From contig BRKX01000004.1 in assembly GCA_026008535.1 (NCBI GenBank), forward strand, positions 59,404,501 through 59,468,500: a stretch of DNA of 64,000 nt. The letters are read 5' to 3'. Position numbers and translations under genes: made by a program. The stretch is from Perilla frutescens. Taxonomy: Eukaryota > Streptophyta > Magnoliopsida > Lamiales > Lamiaceae. Below, in pieces: positions 32,396 to 43,097 of the stretch. The notes below the pieces were generated by a model. That model was not told the DNA's origin and ran no database searches. It saw nothing but the letters and a program-made list of their open reading frames with translations. Numbering within the stretch: the first letter of the stretch is position 1; the number at the start of each line of letters is the position of its first letter.

Positions 32396-33238
32396 AAGAT
32401 GCACCCTGTGGTATGAGTAGCACCAATCAAACCCTTTAAGTTCTCATCAACTATATAGTCCGATTCATGTATAGCCTCAGAATCCCTCTCTTCCGGGTGG
32501 ATTCAGTTCATTCATGTGCCCCTTTCGCTTGGAAGTCTTATAGGAGCCGCTCTTTGTCCGTGTCTTGCACCGGCGATCACTCCACGTTTCAGCCCCGGAC
32601 GTCACAACAACATATAATTTATTATTGAAATAGGAATTAGAAATAGAAAGAATTGTGATAATCTTCGAAAATCATAGCTTGATCATCTTTATCAATGGTA
32701 TTTTTATTTCAATTAATAAAACAGAGATTGAAAAATGAGAGAGACAAGAGAACGACGTTTGCAGAGAGAAGATAGAGAAAAAATCAGATCATTTTCCTAA
32801 TAGTATTGATATATGAATTTATAGATATATATAAATAATAATTCTTAATAATAAATATAGAATTAAGAGTATTATAGTACTTTTTTATGATAATGGCTAG
32901 AAACATTACTTTTTTAAAAAGTAACTATTTACATTCTTTACTAATTAATAATGACTATTTAAAAATTTCCCCCTTATATATATTTACACACATTCCCATT
33001 AATATATCACCAAAAATTCTATTTTTTTTTCATTTCCAGTTCTATATTATACAACTATTTAAGACTAATTGTGTTGTCTTCAATGATATATCCTTTTAAA
33101 TTAATTATTTTTATTATATGGGATCCATTGTTACATATATACCTTGATATGTAAATGATAAAATTTAAATTAAGCACTTGAACTATAGTCAATTAATTTT
33201 AATTTCATCCATGTGATGTGAAAATAATATAATTATAA

Positions 33239-33981
33239 GGGGATGACTGGTATGTCGGAATGGAATCAAGTAGGAATGTAATGAACTTAGTAATGAAATG
33301 GTGAAGGAAATGAAATGGAATGACTATTGTCATTCCTTTGGCTGGTATCACAAGTAATAAGATACAAATGAAACTTACATTTTTGAATTGATTTTATTAT
33401 AACAATATCTAATTAATAAATAAAATACACGAATTGACTTATTTAGTTCTAAATAACAAATTACTCTTCTTTCAAAGATACTATTATATTTTAATAACAT
33501 ATTGTTGAATATTATGTAATTTTTTTACTTTATTAACATTTGTGAAAAAAATTAAGTATACATTAAATAAGTATTTCGCTAATGATTAGCGGGTTTGTAT
33601 ATTTTATGTAATCATATAATATCATTAGTACTTTTGTGAAATATTACAAAATTTTATGAATCATTAATAAATTATTAATGGTTTTTTAAGAAAAATTCAT
33701 AAATTTATTTTTTTAATAAAATATTTTATAAGAATATGAGATTTCATTTATCAATACAAAAAATAAAATATAGTTTTACAAAATAAAAAATAAAATTTAT
33801 TTTGATAATCGAGAATGCATAATACCATGGGAGTGGGGAGTAATGACTAATCATATGTTCATATGTGATTCCTTCGGGAATGACCATTCCCAATTGAAAA
33901 AATCATATCAACCATAAGAATGTGAATGGACGTGGGAATGTGATTCCATTCCCATTCCATTCCATCATACCAATTATGCCC
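33239..33981. mobile_element. PIF/Harbinger-type MITE
   Basis: 743 bp flanked by TAA at 33236-33238 and 33982-33984, the 3-bp duplication typical of PIF/Harbinger. Ends: GGGGATGACTGGTATGTCGGAATGGAAT and, inverted, GGGCATAATTGGTATGATGGAATGGAAT. Subterminal GGAATG/CATTCC motifs are dense on both sides. No transposase. Confidence 0.75.
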
Positions 33982-33984
33982 TAA

Positions 33985-34514
33985 GTTCTTGTGCTCCCTA
34001 ATGAATGAAACTACGTACAGTTTAATGATGTCTAATTAAAATAATACAATTTCGTATGACAATTTTATCTTCTCTTATCGATAAAAAGTAGTAACCTTTT
34101 AAAAATAGATTGATCCTAGATTTACACGAAGCTTTAAAAGATTGATCCTAGATTTACACGAAGAGAAATGAAGTGGATCGATCTACTATTTTTCGTAATA
34201 ATCATTTAAAAGAACTAGAACAAATAATAAAATGCATTCACAAAATTAAACATACGTAGGTAAAATAAACTACTATTCTTGAAAATGCCAATAAAATTAA
34301 AATAATCAATATGAGAATAAATACGGTAATGACTTAATTAATAAAGTATTTTACTTTTTTTTTATTTAAATGAAAAGGTGTTAAAAACTACAAGATTTTC
34401 ATTATAAGTAGCTAAGATTTAATTTGATATTTTTATTTAAATAAAATTATAGAAACTAATAATATGTAACCAATGGCAAACACTTGCATGCATCATGATG
34501 CAAATAACACTATA
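33985..34514. other. AT-rich intergenic DNA
   Basis: Contains a 24-bp-scale tandem duplication (GATTGATCCTAGATTTACACGAAG at about 34109 and 34141). Nothing else recognised. Confidence 0.5.
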
Positions 34515-34965
34515 TGAGACGGGTCAGTCAAACCCGCTTTTGACCCAGTCAACGCGGGTCAACCCATAAAAAAAACCTGTCCAAAGTGAGTACCAACCTT
34601 CCTATTAAAAAATATCACAAAACATTCGAAAGTACCATATGTATCATTAAAAAGTAAGGGGTCTGCTAGTTATTTTATATAAGTTTATTTAGTTCAAATT
34701 CTGATTTTTTTTTCAGTTTTTATATTGTATGTGTTGAGATTAATCTAAAACAATCATCATTCCAAGAATTTGCAAAGGAAAGCAAAACACGAGTTCGGTA
34801 AAATAAAAAGTATCATGTGGTAAGCAGAACGATAAAGAAAGGTATCAACCTGAGATTAATACTATCATCATTCCAACTACAATAAAAAGTACCATGTGCT
34901 ACGTGGCACGCCCGCGTGGGGCCACGTGGCCGCCTGAAATAGGCGAAAATAACCGCTATTGCACG
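34515..34965 (+). repeat. Interspersed CCCTAAA-like element, copy 3 (deleted)
   Basis: GACCCAGTCAACGCGGGTCAACCC, AAAAAATATCACAAAACATTCG and ATTAAAAAGTAAGGG match the left part of the copy at 29192-29902, and GGCCGCCTGAAATAGGC resembles its right end. The CCCTAAA-rich middle is missing and replaced by other sequence (34730-34880). Confidence 0.5.
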
Positions 34966-35047
34966 CAAGTCCACCTCGTAACCAATTATAATGCTAATAA
35001 TTTTATTAAGCTGTTCAAAGGATTCTAATTAATGCACAAGTCAAAAG

Positions 35048-35099
<52 letters not shown>

Positions 35100-35504
35100 T
35101 GAGTGTGTGTGTGTGGTTCACGGGTCCTCGAGATGAGCTGCATTCATACTAAGATGAAATGTACGTAAAAGTCAAGAATTCCTTACATTTGAACTACCAA
35201 AATTTTATGTATATCAAAATAAATTACAAAAAATGTGTCATTCAAAACATGCAATTAATCACATATAAATTATTTTACTATAATATATACATATGTTAAA
35301 AGGCAAAAAATTTCTCAAACAGACATTCTCCCTGTTTCCAAATGCACACATGTTCTTAACTTAATTTCATTATTTCAAACAATTTATTATTTAACAAAAT
35401 ATAAAGAATTCTCAACAAATTAAACTCTAGTATCTCTCCTGTACGATGTACATAAATTACCTTATGCTCTTTAAGTTTAAAACTTAAGGATAATAGATAT
35501 ATTT

Positions 35505-35580
<76 letters not shown>

Positions 35581-36352
35581 CCACATTATATTTGTACTAT
35601 CTCAAAATATATTTATATGCACATTTATAACATTAATTCTTAAAAAAATAAGGCTTAATTAGATTTTTGTTTTTTTTTGTAATATCATATCACTGTAGGT
35701 ATTAATATTGTATGACATTGATAAAAACTGAATTTTGAGAATTGTGCCAAGAAATAGTAAGCGCAAAAAATAAATAAATTATTAATTACTTTTATGCATG
35801 GCGGTATACAACTTCTATATGTATATATATATATATATCATATTTTTTGATTATGAAATATTACAAAGTGAACTAGAATAAAATATATGAATTATATTTA
35901 TTTGAGAATTAAAATAATATATATTATAAATAGTTGGGTAATATATTGATGTAATAATTAATAATAATAATAATGACGAAGAAAAACTATTTTTTATTTA
36001 ACTATCTAGAATTGAATTTAAATATTCTATTCATCAATTGTTATTTTATAAAAACTAATAGTTGAACATTCAAAATAACAAAAAATATGGGAATAGTGTT
36101 TAGCAAAAAACAGAATCCTGAAATAAATAATTGTTCAAAATAACAAAAAATATGGGAATAGTGTTTAATATATATGTTTGGAAAAAAAAAACCCCCGAAA
36201 AATTAAAACAAAAAATGTTATGAATGAAATGTAGGTCCGCAAAATTTAAACTTAAAAAACATTATAGATGAAATTTGGAAAAGTGTTAATATGTTCGAAA
36301 AACCTCCAAAAAAATAAAACTTTAAGAATATAAATGAAATGTGTAGGCAATA
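34966..36352. other. AT-rich DNA with microsatellites and a Helitron-end relic
   Basis: A TA run at 35051-35096 passes into GT repeats to 35117. At 35427-35452, CTAG followed by the hairpin TGTAC-GAT-GTACA is a fourth, degenerate minus-strand copy of the Helitron-like end. At about 35506-35578 an AAT run meets an ATT run, forming a long perfect hairpin. CAAAATAACAAAAAATATGGGAATAGTGTTTA is duplicated near 36070 and 36136. No gene. Confidence 0.6.
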
Positions 36353-36430
36353 GGATTGGAATCTGAGTCAACAGACTAGCTTGCATGTGAATTTAAATGT
36401 ATAGTGTTGCCCAATCACTACACCACAAAC
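36353..36430 (-). mobile_element. Possible tRNA-derived SINE head
   Basis: The minus strand has TGGTGTAGTGATTGG (36425-36411), which fits the Pol III A box, and GATTCCAATCC (36363-36353), a 9/11 match to the B box. The gap is longer than in ordinary tRNAs. No clear tail or target duplication; low confidence. Confidence 0.3.
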
Positions 36431-36678
36431 TTGTTTTTGTCTTATGTTGAACAGGAAATAATTAATTTTACAATAATATTTTTCATTCATAATTTCATTT
36501 ACAATTTTAGCCCCTCACGATTCTGCTTTAATATCCCCTCGTTATTTACTTCAATATATGTATAGATATTTACTGCCAAATGAAGATAAGAAATGTTAAT
36601 TAACCAAGGCAAAACACATTAATAATTCCCCTCATATGCTTTATGTCATGCACACGTGCCATACATATTAATCTATGA

Positions 36679-36856
36679 TGGACTAAGTAAAATGGGGAAC
36701 ATCTAAACGATGAAGATCCCTGTATAAAAGGGAGATGTCGCTTGGGTTCAAAACCCACCTCTCCTTTGAAATTACAGTTGAAGAGAGTTTCCTTTGAAAT
36801 TCAATGATATGAAAAAAGTAATTATGAAGTAAAGAGTAAAAACCGAAAAAAAAAGC
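36679..36856 (+). mobile_element. Probable tRNA-derived SINE
   Basis: TGGACTAAGTAAAATGG (36679-, A-box-like) and GGTTCAAAACC (36745-36755, B-box-like, inside CTTGGGTTCAAAACCCACCTCTCC) are followed by a body and an A tract (36847-36856). The A-to-B distance resembles that of the minus-strand candidate at 36353-36430. GTTGANGAGAGTTTCCTTT...CAATGATATGAAAA is duplicated at 36777 and 36865, across the tail. Confidence 0.4.
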
Positions 36857-37099
36857 AATTATGGTTGACGAGAGTTTCCTTTTGAAATTCAATGATATGA
36901 AAAGAGAAACTTCAATTCTCGGTTAGTTGGTTGCTATTTTTTATGCACATGAATAGCAAGGCAACATACTGAACTCATTAATTTTCCTCGTCTTGTTTCC
37001 TTAAGTTCACACTCACTGTTTTGTTATATATTCTTCAGCTTTTAATTTGTCCCCATCCAGAAATATTTGTGTGTATGTTTCTTTCTGACTGTCTCTACC

Positions 37100-37217
37100 A
37101 CACAAACACACAAGCACACACGTACGTGTGTGTGTATATATATATGTGGTAGCACAAGTGAGATTCTATTTTTGTATCTAGGATTTGAGATGCAAATTAA
37201 TTAAGGAAAAACTAACA
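37100..37217 (+). promoter_or_regulatory. Proximal promoter/leader of the MYB gene
   Basis: A perfect palindrome ACACACGTACGTGTGT (about 37115-37130) with an ACGT core, a typical bZIP/bHLH-type site, runs into TATATATATATG (37135-37146), which can serve as TATA box. The leader to the ATG would be about 45-60 nt. The exact start site is unknown. Confidence 0.45.
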
Positions 37218-37386
37218 ATGAGAAAACCCTGTGTTGACAAAGATGGAGTGAAGAAAGGTGCGTGGAGTGAAGAAGAAGACAACAAGCTAAGATCTTACAT
37301 TCTTAGATATGGCCACTGGAACTGGAGATTGCTACCCAAGTTTGCTGGTAATTAAGATTTTCATGATCAAGAAATTAATCTTGGAT

Positions 37387-37422
<36 letters not shown>

Positions 37423-38448
37423 GTCTTAACTAGATATATATGCATTATATATATATATTTCTCATAGAAAAAAATTGTAAAATTTGATCGATCGATCGAT
37501 CATCTGCTTATATATATGTTACTGCAGGCCTAGCTAGATGTGGAAAGAGTTGCAGATTGCGATGGGTGAATTACCTGAAACCCGGTTTAAAACGAGGAAG
37601 TTTCACCGAGGAAGAAGAAGCTCTTATAGCAAAACTACACGATGAGCTTGGCAACAAGTATGCATTCCATCTTTAACTACGTACCGCTCGATCGATCGAA
37701 TCCCGCTGATCTATTACAAATTGTGTTCCGTTTCATATATTATCATGAAACGCGGTTTGAAATTGTGGATCATATCTCGAAATGTGCACTAACATAATTA
37801 TTGAAAATCCTTTAAATTCAATTCCCTTTTCCTCAATCTAATTAATCCATGCAACAATATAATATATAATAATAATGATGAAAAAATAAATTAAAATACA
37901 TAATTCGCTAAATCAAATTAATTATTAATTACTGTCGATCGTAAAAATGCAGGTGGTCAGCCATGGCAGCAAGATTGCCCGGAAGAACCGACAACGAAAT
38001 AAAAAACTACTGGCACACACATCTCAAGAAACTCACTCAATCACCATTTTCAACTCAAATCACTGCTGCTGCTAATTCTGAAGCTGCTCAAGAACTTTCA
38101 GACAATTTCGATAAATTCATACTGGAATCATCGTCTGCAGGGACGTTGAATTCCCAGAATCCGACGGCCGCCGGCGTCTGGGATTCAGAAGACTGTGCTT
38201 CATCTTCACATTCTGCTCAGGAAATTAGCATATTGTCTGAAGATCATCATCAAGCTGTAGCAGAAAATTCCTACGACAAAATCGAACTAACTTCTTTCAA
38301 TAATGAGAACTATGAAATGCGGAGTAGTTTGTCTGATGGATTTGAGGGAAGTTTCTGGACTGACCCGTTTATGGTAGATGATTCTTACAGCCAGGCTCAC
38401 AGCTTTTCGCCATTAATGGAGGAAGCTGTACTTTACCTTTTCACATGA
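37218..38448 (+). CDS. R2R3-MYB transcription factor, three exons
   Basis: Exons 37218-37347, 37528-37657 and 37953-38448; introns GT-AG. Exons 1 and 2 are both 130 nt and the introns fall at the conserved R2R3-MYB positions. The product is 251 residues. R2 (about residues 14-63) has its three tryptophans (GAWSEEED, HWNWR, RLRWVNYL); R3 (about 67-114) has Phe in place of the first Trp (GSFTEEEE), as usual in plants, then KWSAMA and NYWHTHLKK. The bHLH-interaction motif in R3 is not seen. The C-terminus is serine-rich and acidic and contains SFWTDPFMVDD, reminiscent of the FW-D-F motif of the MYB13/14/15 stress subgroup; that assignment is an inference. Nuclear DNA-binding regulator. Coding sequence looks intact; the start is supported by the usual ...PCxDK.G.KKGAW N-terminus. 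Confidence 0.94.
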
Positions 38449-38470
38449 GACATTATAAATTTATAATGTC
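38449..38470 (+). other. Perfect 22-bp palindrome directly after the MYB stop codon
   Basis: Two 11-nt perfect arms (GACATTATAAA/TTTATAATGTC) start at the base following the TGA (38446-38448). In RNA this would form a hairpin at the very start of the 3' UTR. Function unknown. Confidence 0.7.
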
Positions 38471-38569
38471 CCCACTGTAATATATCAATCATGGTATTTC
38501 ATGATTTTTATTTTATTTTATTTCCTTTGAACAAAATAAATTCTATTTTTATTATTGAGATTACAAGTA

Positions 38570-38750
38570 CTCCCTCCGTTTTATATCTTTTTATTTTATA
38601 ATTTTAATCTAAAATTAGCAATAAATTATTTGGACTAATGTATCTCTCCATTCTACATCATATCACATAAAATTCTATTCACACATGTTTTTTCTAGAAA
38701 ATTAACAAAATTTTATCTCTCCATATATATATGTAGGGTTAAAAGAGTAG
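38570..38750. mobile_element. Stowaway-like end, partner missing
   Basis: TA followed by CTCCCTCCGTTTTATAT (38568-38586) is the canonical Stowaway left end. No matching right end is visible before the next element at 38751, so this is a truncated or interrupted MITE. Confidence 0.4.
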
Positions 38751-39144
38751 TGATTTTCAGCTAGATTCTGGCTAGCCATAATCTTTTATTATTTTTAATA
38801 ATTAATTAATTTAATTAATAAACCACTAATTATTCAATAAATTTACATTGATGCCCTCCATAATAATTAGAGCAACTCTATATGCGCTTCAATTCAGAAG
38901 AAATCGAAGATGGAAAGAAAATAAAGAAGTGAAGAAAAGAAAGAAGATGAAGTTGCGCCCCTTTCTTCCGATCCGCTTCTGGAGTGATTTTAATAATTAA
39001 TTACAAATCACTAATTTCATGATAGAAGGATAATATAGTAAAAACATAACATTTAATAATTAACATAATTAATTTATTAATAATACAATTTTATTAATCA
39101 TCAAAAAATTAGATTTTGGCTAGTCAGAATCTAGCTGACTAGCA
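38751..39144. mobile_element. MITE with about 33-bp terminal inverted repeats
   Basis: Left end TGATTTTCAGCTAGATTCTGGCTAGCCATAATCT; right end inverted TGCTAGTCAGCTAGATTCTGACTAGCCAAAATCT. The interior is about 330 bp, AT-rich, with no ORF. No clear target duplication, so the superfamily is open (hAT or Mutator type possible). It sits about 300 bp downstream of the MYB gene. Confidence 0.65.
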
Positions 39145-39589
39145 TTATTCGGGTTGAAATTGGAAGATAGAGTATGAAAATATATAAAATAATAAATATT
39201 TTGATACTAAAGGACAAATAAAAAATTATTGAAATCTAATTCCGGACCGAACTTACTTAATACGTTACAATAATATCATCGTGTTTTTTTTTTTGTGAAA
39301 TAAATAATCCCATCGTTGAATATGAATAGTTTTCCAAATGAAAATGTCATATTTTAGGAGATGTAATCCAATTCGTATTTCTAATCTAATTTGAAGTTTG
39401 AAGTTTGAACGGATGTGGGTCAGGTCTCAATTTTCCATGATATTATGTCCTGAGTTTCTGATACGTAATGGGTTGCCTTATTTTCTTTAATTTTAACAAT
39501 TGGATAAAAAATACAGATTAATAATTGAAAGAAAAAAAAAAAATGGGTTGCTTCCATCAGCCATCTCTTATTTCAAACAAAAATAAATC

Positions 39590-40530
39590 TAGAGGTGCTG
39601 ATGGTTTCGGAACTGCCGGTTATAGTTCTGGAATCGCCAGTTTCTAGTTCTAAAATTCGGGAACCGGAATTGCACCATGTAATACCGGTTATGGGACAGT
39701 TCAGGAATCGGGAACCGGTGGTTCCGAATCGGTGGAACTGCCGATTATACGGTTAGAACCGCGAAAAATAGCATAGCCAGTACGGATATAGCACGGGTTG
39801 TTGTCTACAATTACACTGCTTTCTGGAATACACAAGAAATGGAAGAAACGAGTAGAACTAATACAATAGTTATAATCTGAAATAAACTACTACACAAACT
39901 GGAATGTAGAAGTAGTGGCATAACTACTACACAAATTGGAATGTAGAAGCAGTAGGGTTCTGGCAGGCCGAGTCGAGGGGATCTCTCTCCGCAAGACAAA
40001 TATGCCCCAGCCAGTGCTCACGGTTTGGCGTGTTGTCTCTCAAAGATGAAACGGCTTCGTCCTTCCGACAACTCCGACGAACTAGGTAATGTTAGGACTA
40101 GGAAGTGCTCATAGTTTGGCATGTTGTCTCTCAAAGATGAAACGACGTCGTCCTTCCGACAGCTCCAACGAACTAGGTAATGTCAGGACTGGGAGCAGAC
40201 AAAAATGATCTATGCAAGATGATATGATGTTGTGAATAATCTGGTAATGTCAGGACTGGGAGCAGACAAGAATGAACTATGCAACTAGATATGATGTTGT
40301 GAATAATTTGGCCACTTCTGCATGATGGAATGTCCTATTTATAGGCACCATTCCACCCTAGGGGATCGGAACTATGCAAGATGGTATGATGTTGTGAATA
40401 ATCTAGCTAGGTTTGCATGTTGGAATGTCCTATTTATAGGCACCATTCCACCCTAGGGGAAAGGTTTGGGGCATTCAATCACCTCCAAGGGTTACAACTT
40501 TGCCAACAATCCCTTCAGGAGTTACAACCC
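39590..40530. mobile_element. hAT-like end plus locally duplicated, LTR-like sequence
   Basis: TAGAGGTGCTGATGG at 39590 followed by dense GGAACCGG/CCGGTT/GGTTCCG motifs (39605-39770) resembles plant hAT (Ac-like) termini; no opposite end was seen. From 40013 the text is locally duplicated: a 91-bp unit at 40013 and 40104, GGTAATGTCAGGACTGGGAGCAGACA twice (about 40176 and 40241), ATGATGTTGTGAATAAT three times, and GGAATGTCCTATTTATAGGC twice (40327, 40426). The CTATTTATAG boxes look like LTR core promoters. No gene. Confidence 0.4.
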
Positions 40531-42305
40531 TGTTGGTCCCGGTGCGAGTATATGTTAGTTTAGAGGGGGGGGTGAATAAACTGACTTAAAAACTTTAAAA
40601 TGATTGCGGAATATATAGGGCTCTGACTCGCTTTAGATAATTTATCTATGCACCGATCAGTTGAGTAAGTGAGGTTGACGAGAGCTTAGCTTGTGAGCTG
40701 ATCAATTAAGACTGATAGCTTGAAGACTTAGCTTGTCAGTGCAGCTTGTGTACTTATAGTGTGCAGTTTAAGAACATGCAAAAGCTTAGAGCATAAAGTA
40801 CAACACACACAAGACTTATAGAGGTTCGAAGCTTCCTGCTTCTACGTCCTCTCTTCCTTCCGCAGAAGGGCAATCCACTATACAAGTGTAAAGTTTTTTT
40901 ATTACAGTTACACAGTGAAGAAATCTGTTGGACCTGAAAACGGCACCCTTCAAACTGAATGCGGCCTCCTTTCCAACTGTTGCTGTCCCAAAATAACGGA
41001 CCCGTCGGTACATGCCCCTCCTTAGTCAGTTTCTAGGTCGACAGCTCACACTTACCGGTCCCAACTGCTCGCTGAGACTTTAGGTGCTATTGCCCATCTT
41101 TACAAGATTTTAGATCTCTCTCGATTTTCAAGAAGGCAGTCTTGAATCTGTTATCAACCTGGAGTGCTCCTTCAACTTGAGCTGAATGGTTGATCTTTGA
41201 AGAATTGAACTGATAAGCTTTGCTCTGGCTGAAATTCTACGTCAGCTAGCTGCTTGCTTGGAACTTGAAGCACGCCTTCTCAGTTGGGACTTTTCGCACT
41301 TAAGAGATTTAAGCTTTGAGTTGTGGGGAGGGAGAAAGAAAAACTCGTTCTGCAAAATAGCAAAATTTAGTTTTGCAAAAGTCTTGTGCGTGAAAAGTCT
41401 TACTCATGAATGAGATTCACTCTCTTATATAGAAGAGTGATCTTAGTGACCGTTGAGATTGGTGATTAAGTTGACTTCACCAGTGACAGTTTTAATGCCT
41501 GTAGTCGTTTGAAGCTTTGAATGAGCTAGCCATTGAACTTAATGTCTTCTACTATAAGATCGTCAGGATCTTTCCAAGATTTCCTGTCAGGATCTTCATT
41601 GACTGCTTGTCAGAAAGAGCAGGTATTTTGGCTATCAGTTTTGGACTTTCAGCTGATGGGCTCTCAGCTGTCTCGGCTTTCATCTCTGAGATTGTCCAGT
41701 CGGCAATTCCTCATCTGCCTCAAACTTCAATCCTGGGATAATCCAGTTCAGCTGCCTTGATCTTTGGCTGCTTAGCTTTATAAGATTTTAGCTCTGGACT
41801 TTCAGTCAGCTTCTCTTGTTGAGCTTTTTCTCCAATTGAACTGATCTTTGATTAGTTCAAAGTTGGCTCGAAGTTACTTGAGCTTTTCTCCCGACTAACT
41901 GATCTTTAATTAGTTTAGTGTTTAACTGACTGATCTTTGATCAGTTTAGTTTTAAGCTTTTAAGCTGGCTCTTCTCTCATCAGTCTTTCTTGGCCTTTAG
42001 CTAGATTGATGATTACTCATCTGTGGATGCCTACCAGTCTTCAAGGTTCTCTTTCCCCTTTAGCTTTTCTTAAGCTTTGAAGAGTTGATTCTGACTGGCT
42101 TGATTGCGACATCTTTTGAAGCTGGTTGACCGTGCTTCAGAACAACTGACTCTCGCTTCAGCTAAGCTGAGGTTTGAAGTCTTACTTGGTTATTACCTCC
42201 GACTTTCAGCTTTGAATAACCTGCAGTAAATCATGAAACTATTGCATATGTTTTAACATTTTATCAAAACCATCAGTTGGGCTACTCTGATAGTTTTTCC
42301 CAATA
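40531..42305 (-). repeat. Ty1/copia-type 3' LTR (minus strand)
   Basis: On the minus strand a purine tract (CATCAAAAGGGGGGAAAT) is followed by TATTGGGAAAAAC..., and the segment closes with CACCCCCCCCTCTAAAC...CGGGACCAACA at 40531. PPT wording and the ACCCCCC...ACCAACA end are typical of plant copia/Sirevirus-like LTRs; the initial TG appears mutated to TA. A TATA box (TCTATATAAG) lies near 41425-41440. About 1,775 bp. The upper half (41500-42280) is dense in CAGCTGA / ACTGATC motifs. The matching 5' LTR must lie beyond the right edge of the window, if it exists. Confidence 0.6.
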
Positions 42306-43097
42306 ATTTCCCCCCTTTTGATGATGTCAAAACCAGTTAGTTTGATGATGGAAAACTGCATGAGGTTATTTTTCATGAATGAATATCAGAGCTTGTACCA
42401 ATCTTTAGTATCAGAGCATGTACCGATTTTTGGTACCATAGCTTTTAAGAGCTATTAGTTTGACATTCATGAGTGTCTAGATAAGTATCAGAGCTTGGCA
42501 ATTAGAGCTTAACGAGTTTGTTTATCAGGTATCAAGGCTTTTGCTAGCAAAACTTGTAGCATAAATGTTGAGGCCTTAAGATATACTGATACTCGTTTTG
42601 CATAGCTTGATAAAGCTTTAGTTGTTTCTGTTCTAGAACAACTCAATCCTGATTATCATGCAACTTTTGTTCATTAATTAGAGCATGCGGAGCATGGATA
42701 TCAAAGCATACTACCATGATCACATAATCAGAATGTATTTGTATTATTAACAAATAGCATGTTTAAGAACTAATGAGCAAAGAAGATGAAGATTTATGAG
42801 GAAGTAAGGGAGAGAGAGAGACAATATCAAGAACTGATGTTTTTACTTCCTTCTTCAGCTGGAACTGTTCACCACTTAGTTCTGTCTTCTTTTGCTCGAT
42901 TCACCTTTCTCATACTTTCAAGGAGACATGCCCGGTATGCTGTGGATACCCCATTCTTGCTGCTGCTCCAGCTGGGCATTCTCCCAAGTCCAAAACAAGT
43001 TTTGAGCTGGCCAATCTTGCTCAAATTGGACTTCCTCCTCAAATGTAGCTTCCCTCTGAAGCTGTACCTCTAGTTGTACCTCTCTTTGGATCTCATC
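42306..43097 (-). other. Interior of the minus-strand element, polypurine tract and non-coding
   Basis: Contains the polypurine tract (42306-42323 on the minus strand), a stretch with repeated ATCAGAGCTTGTACC-like text (42385-42560), and the decayed downstream end of the first minus-strand ORF, including the second unit of a 99-bp tandem duplication that reaches 43045. Confidence 0.5.

Larger units (their letters stand above)
31512..32606 (-). mobile_element. Cassandra-type TRIM retrotransposon, multimeric (three LTRs)
   Basis: Read on the minus strand: LTR (32606-32216, 391 bp), interior of 71 bp with primer site TGGTATCAGAGCC (32213-32201), shortened LTR (32144-31974, 171 bp), interior of 71 bp with the same primer site (31971-31959), LTR (31902-31512, 391 bp). 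LTRs run TGTGACRYCCGGGGC...TTACA. Both full LTRs contain a 5S rRNA-like segment, the defining property of Cassandra. Flanks GCAAC and ACAAC are a near-match target duplication. No protein is encoded; these elements depend on others for movement. The short middle LTR lacks the 5S part. Confidence 0.88.
30513..32965. mobile_element. Candidate long-TIR DNA element (Mutator-like?) of about 2.45 kb
   Basis: About 70 bp at 30513-30582 (GAAAATAGCCATTATT...TAATGTAAATAG...AATGTTTCTAACC) match the reverse complement of 32895-32965 at most positions; weaker similarity may extend further inwards. Long terminal inverted repeats of this kind fit Mutator-like elements, but no 9-bp target duplication could be fixed. 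The interior contains a 19-bp direct repeat, a 60-bp tandem array and a nested Cassandra multimer, and no transposase. Confidence 0.45.
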
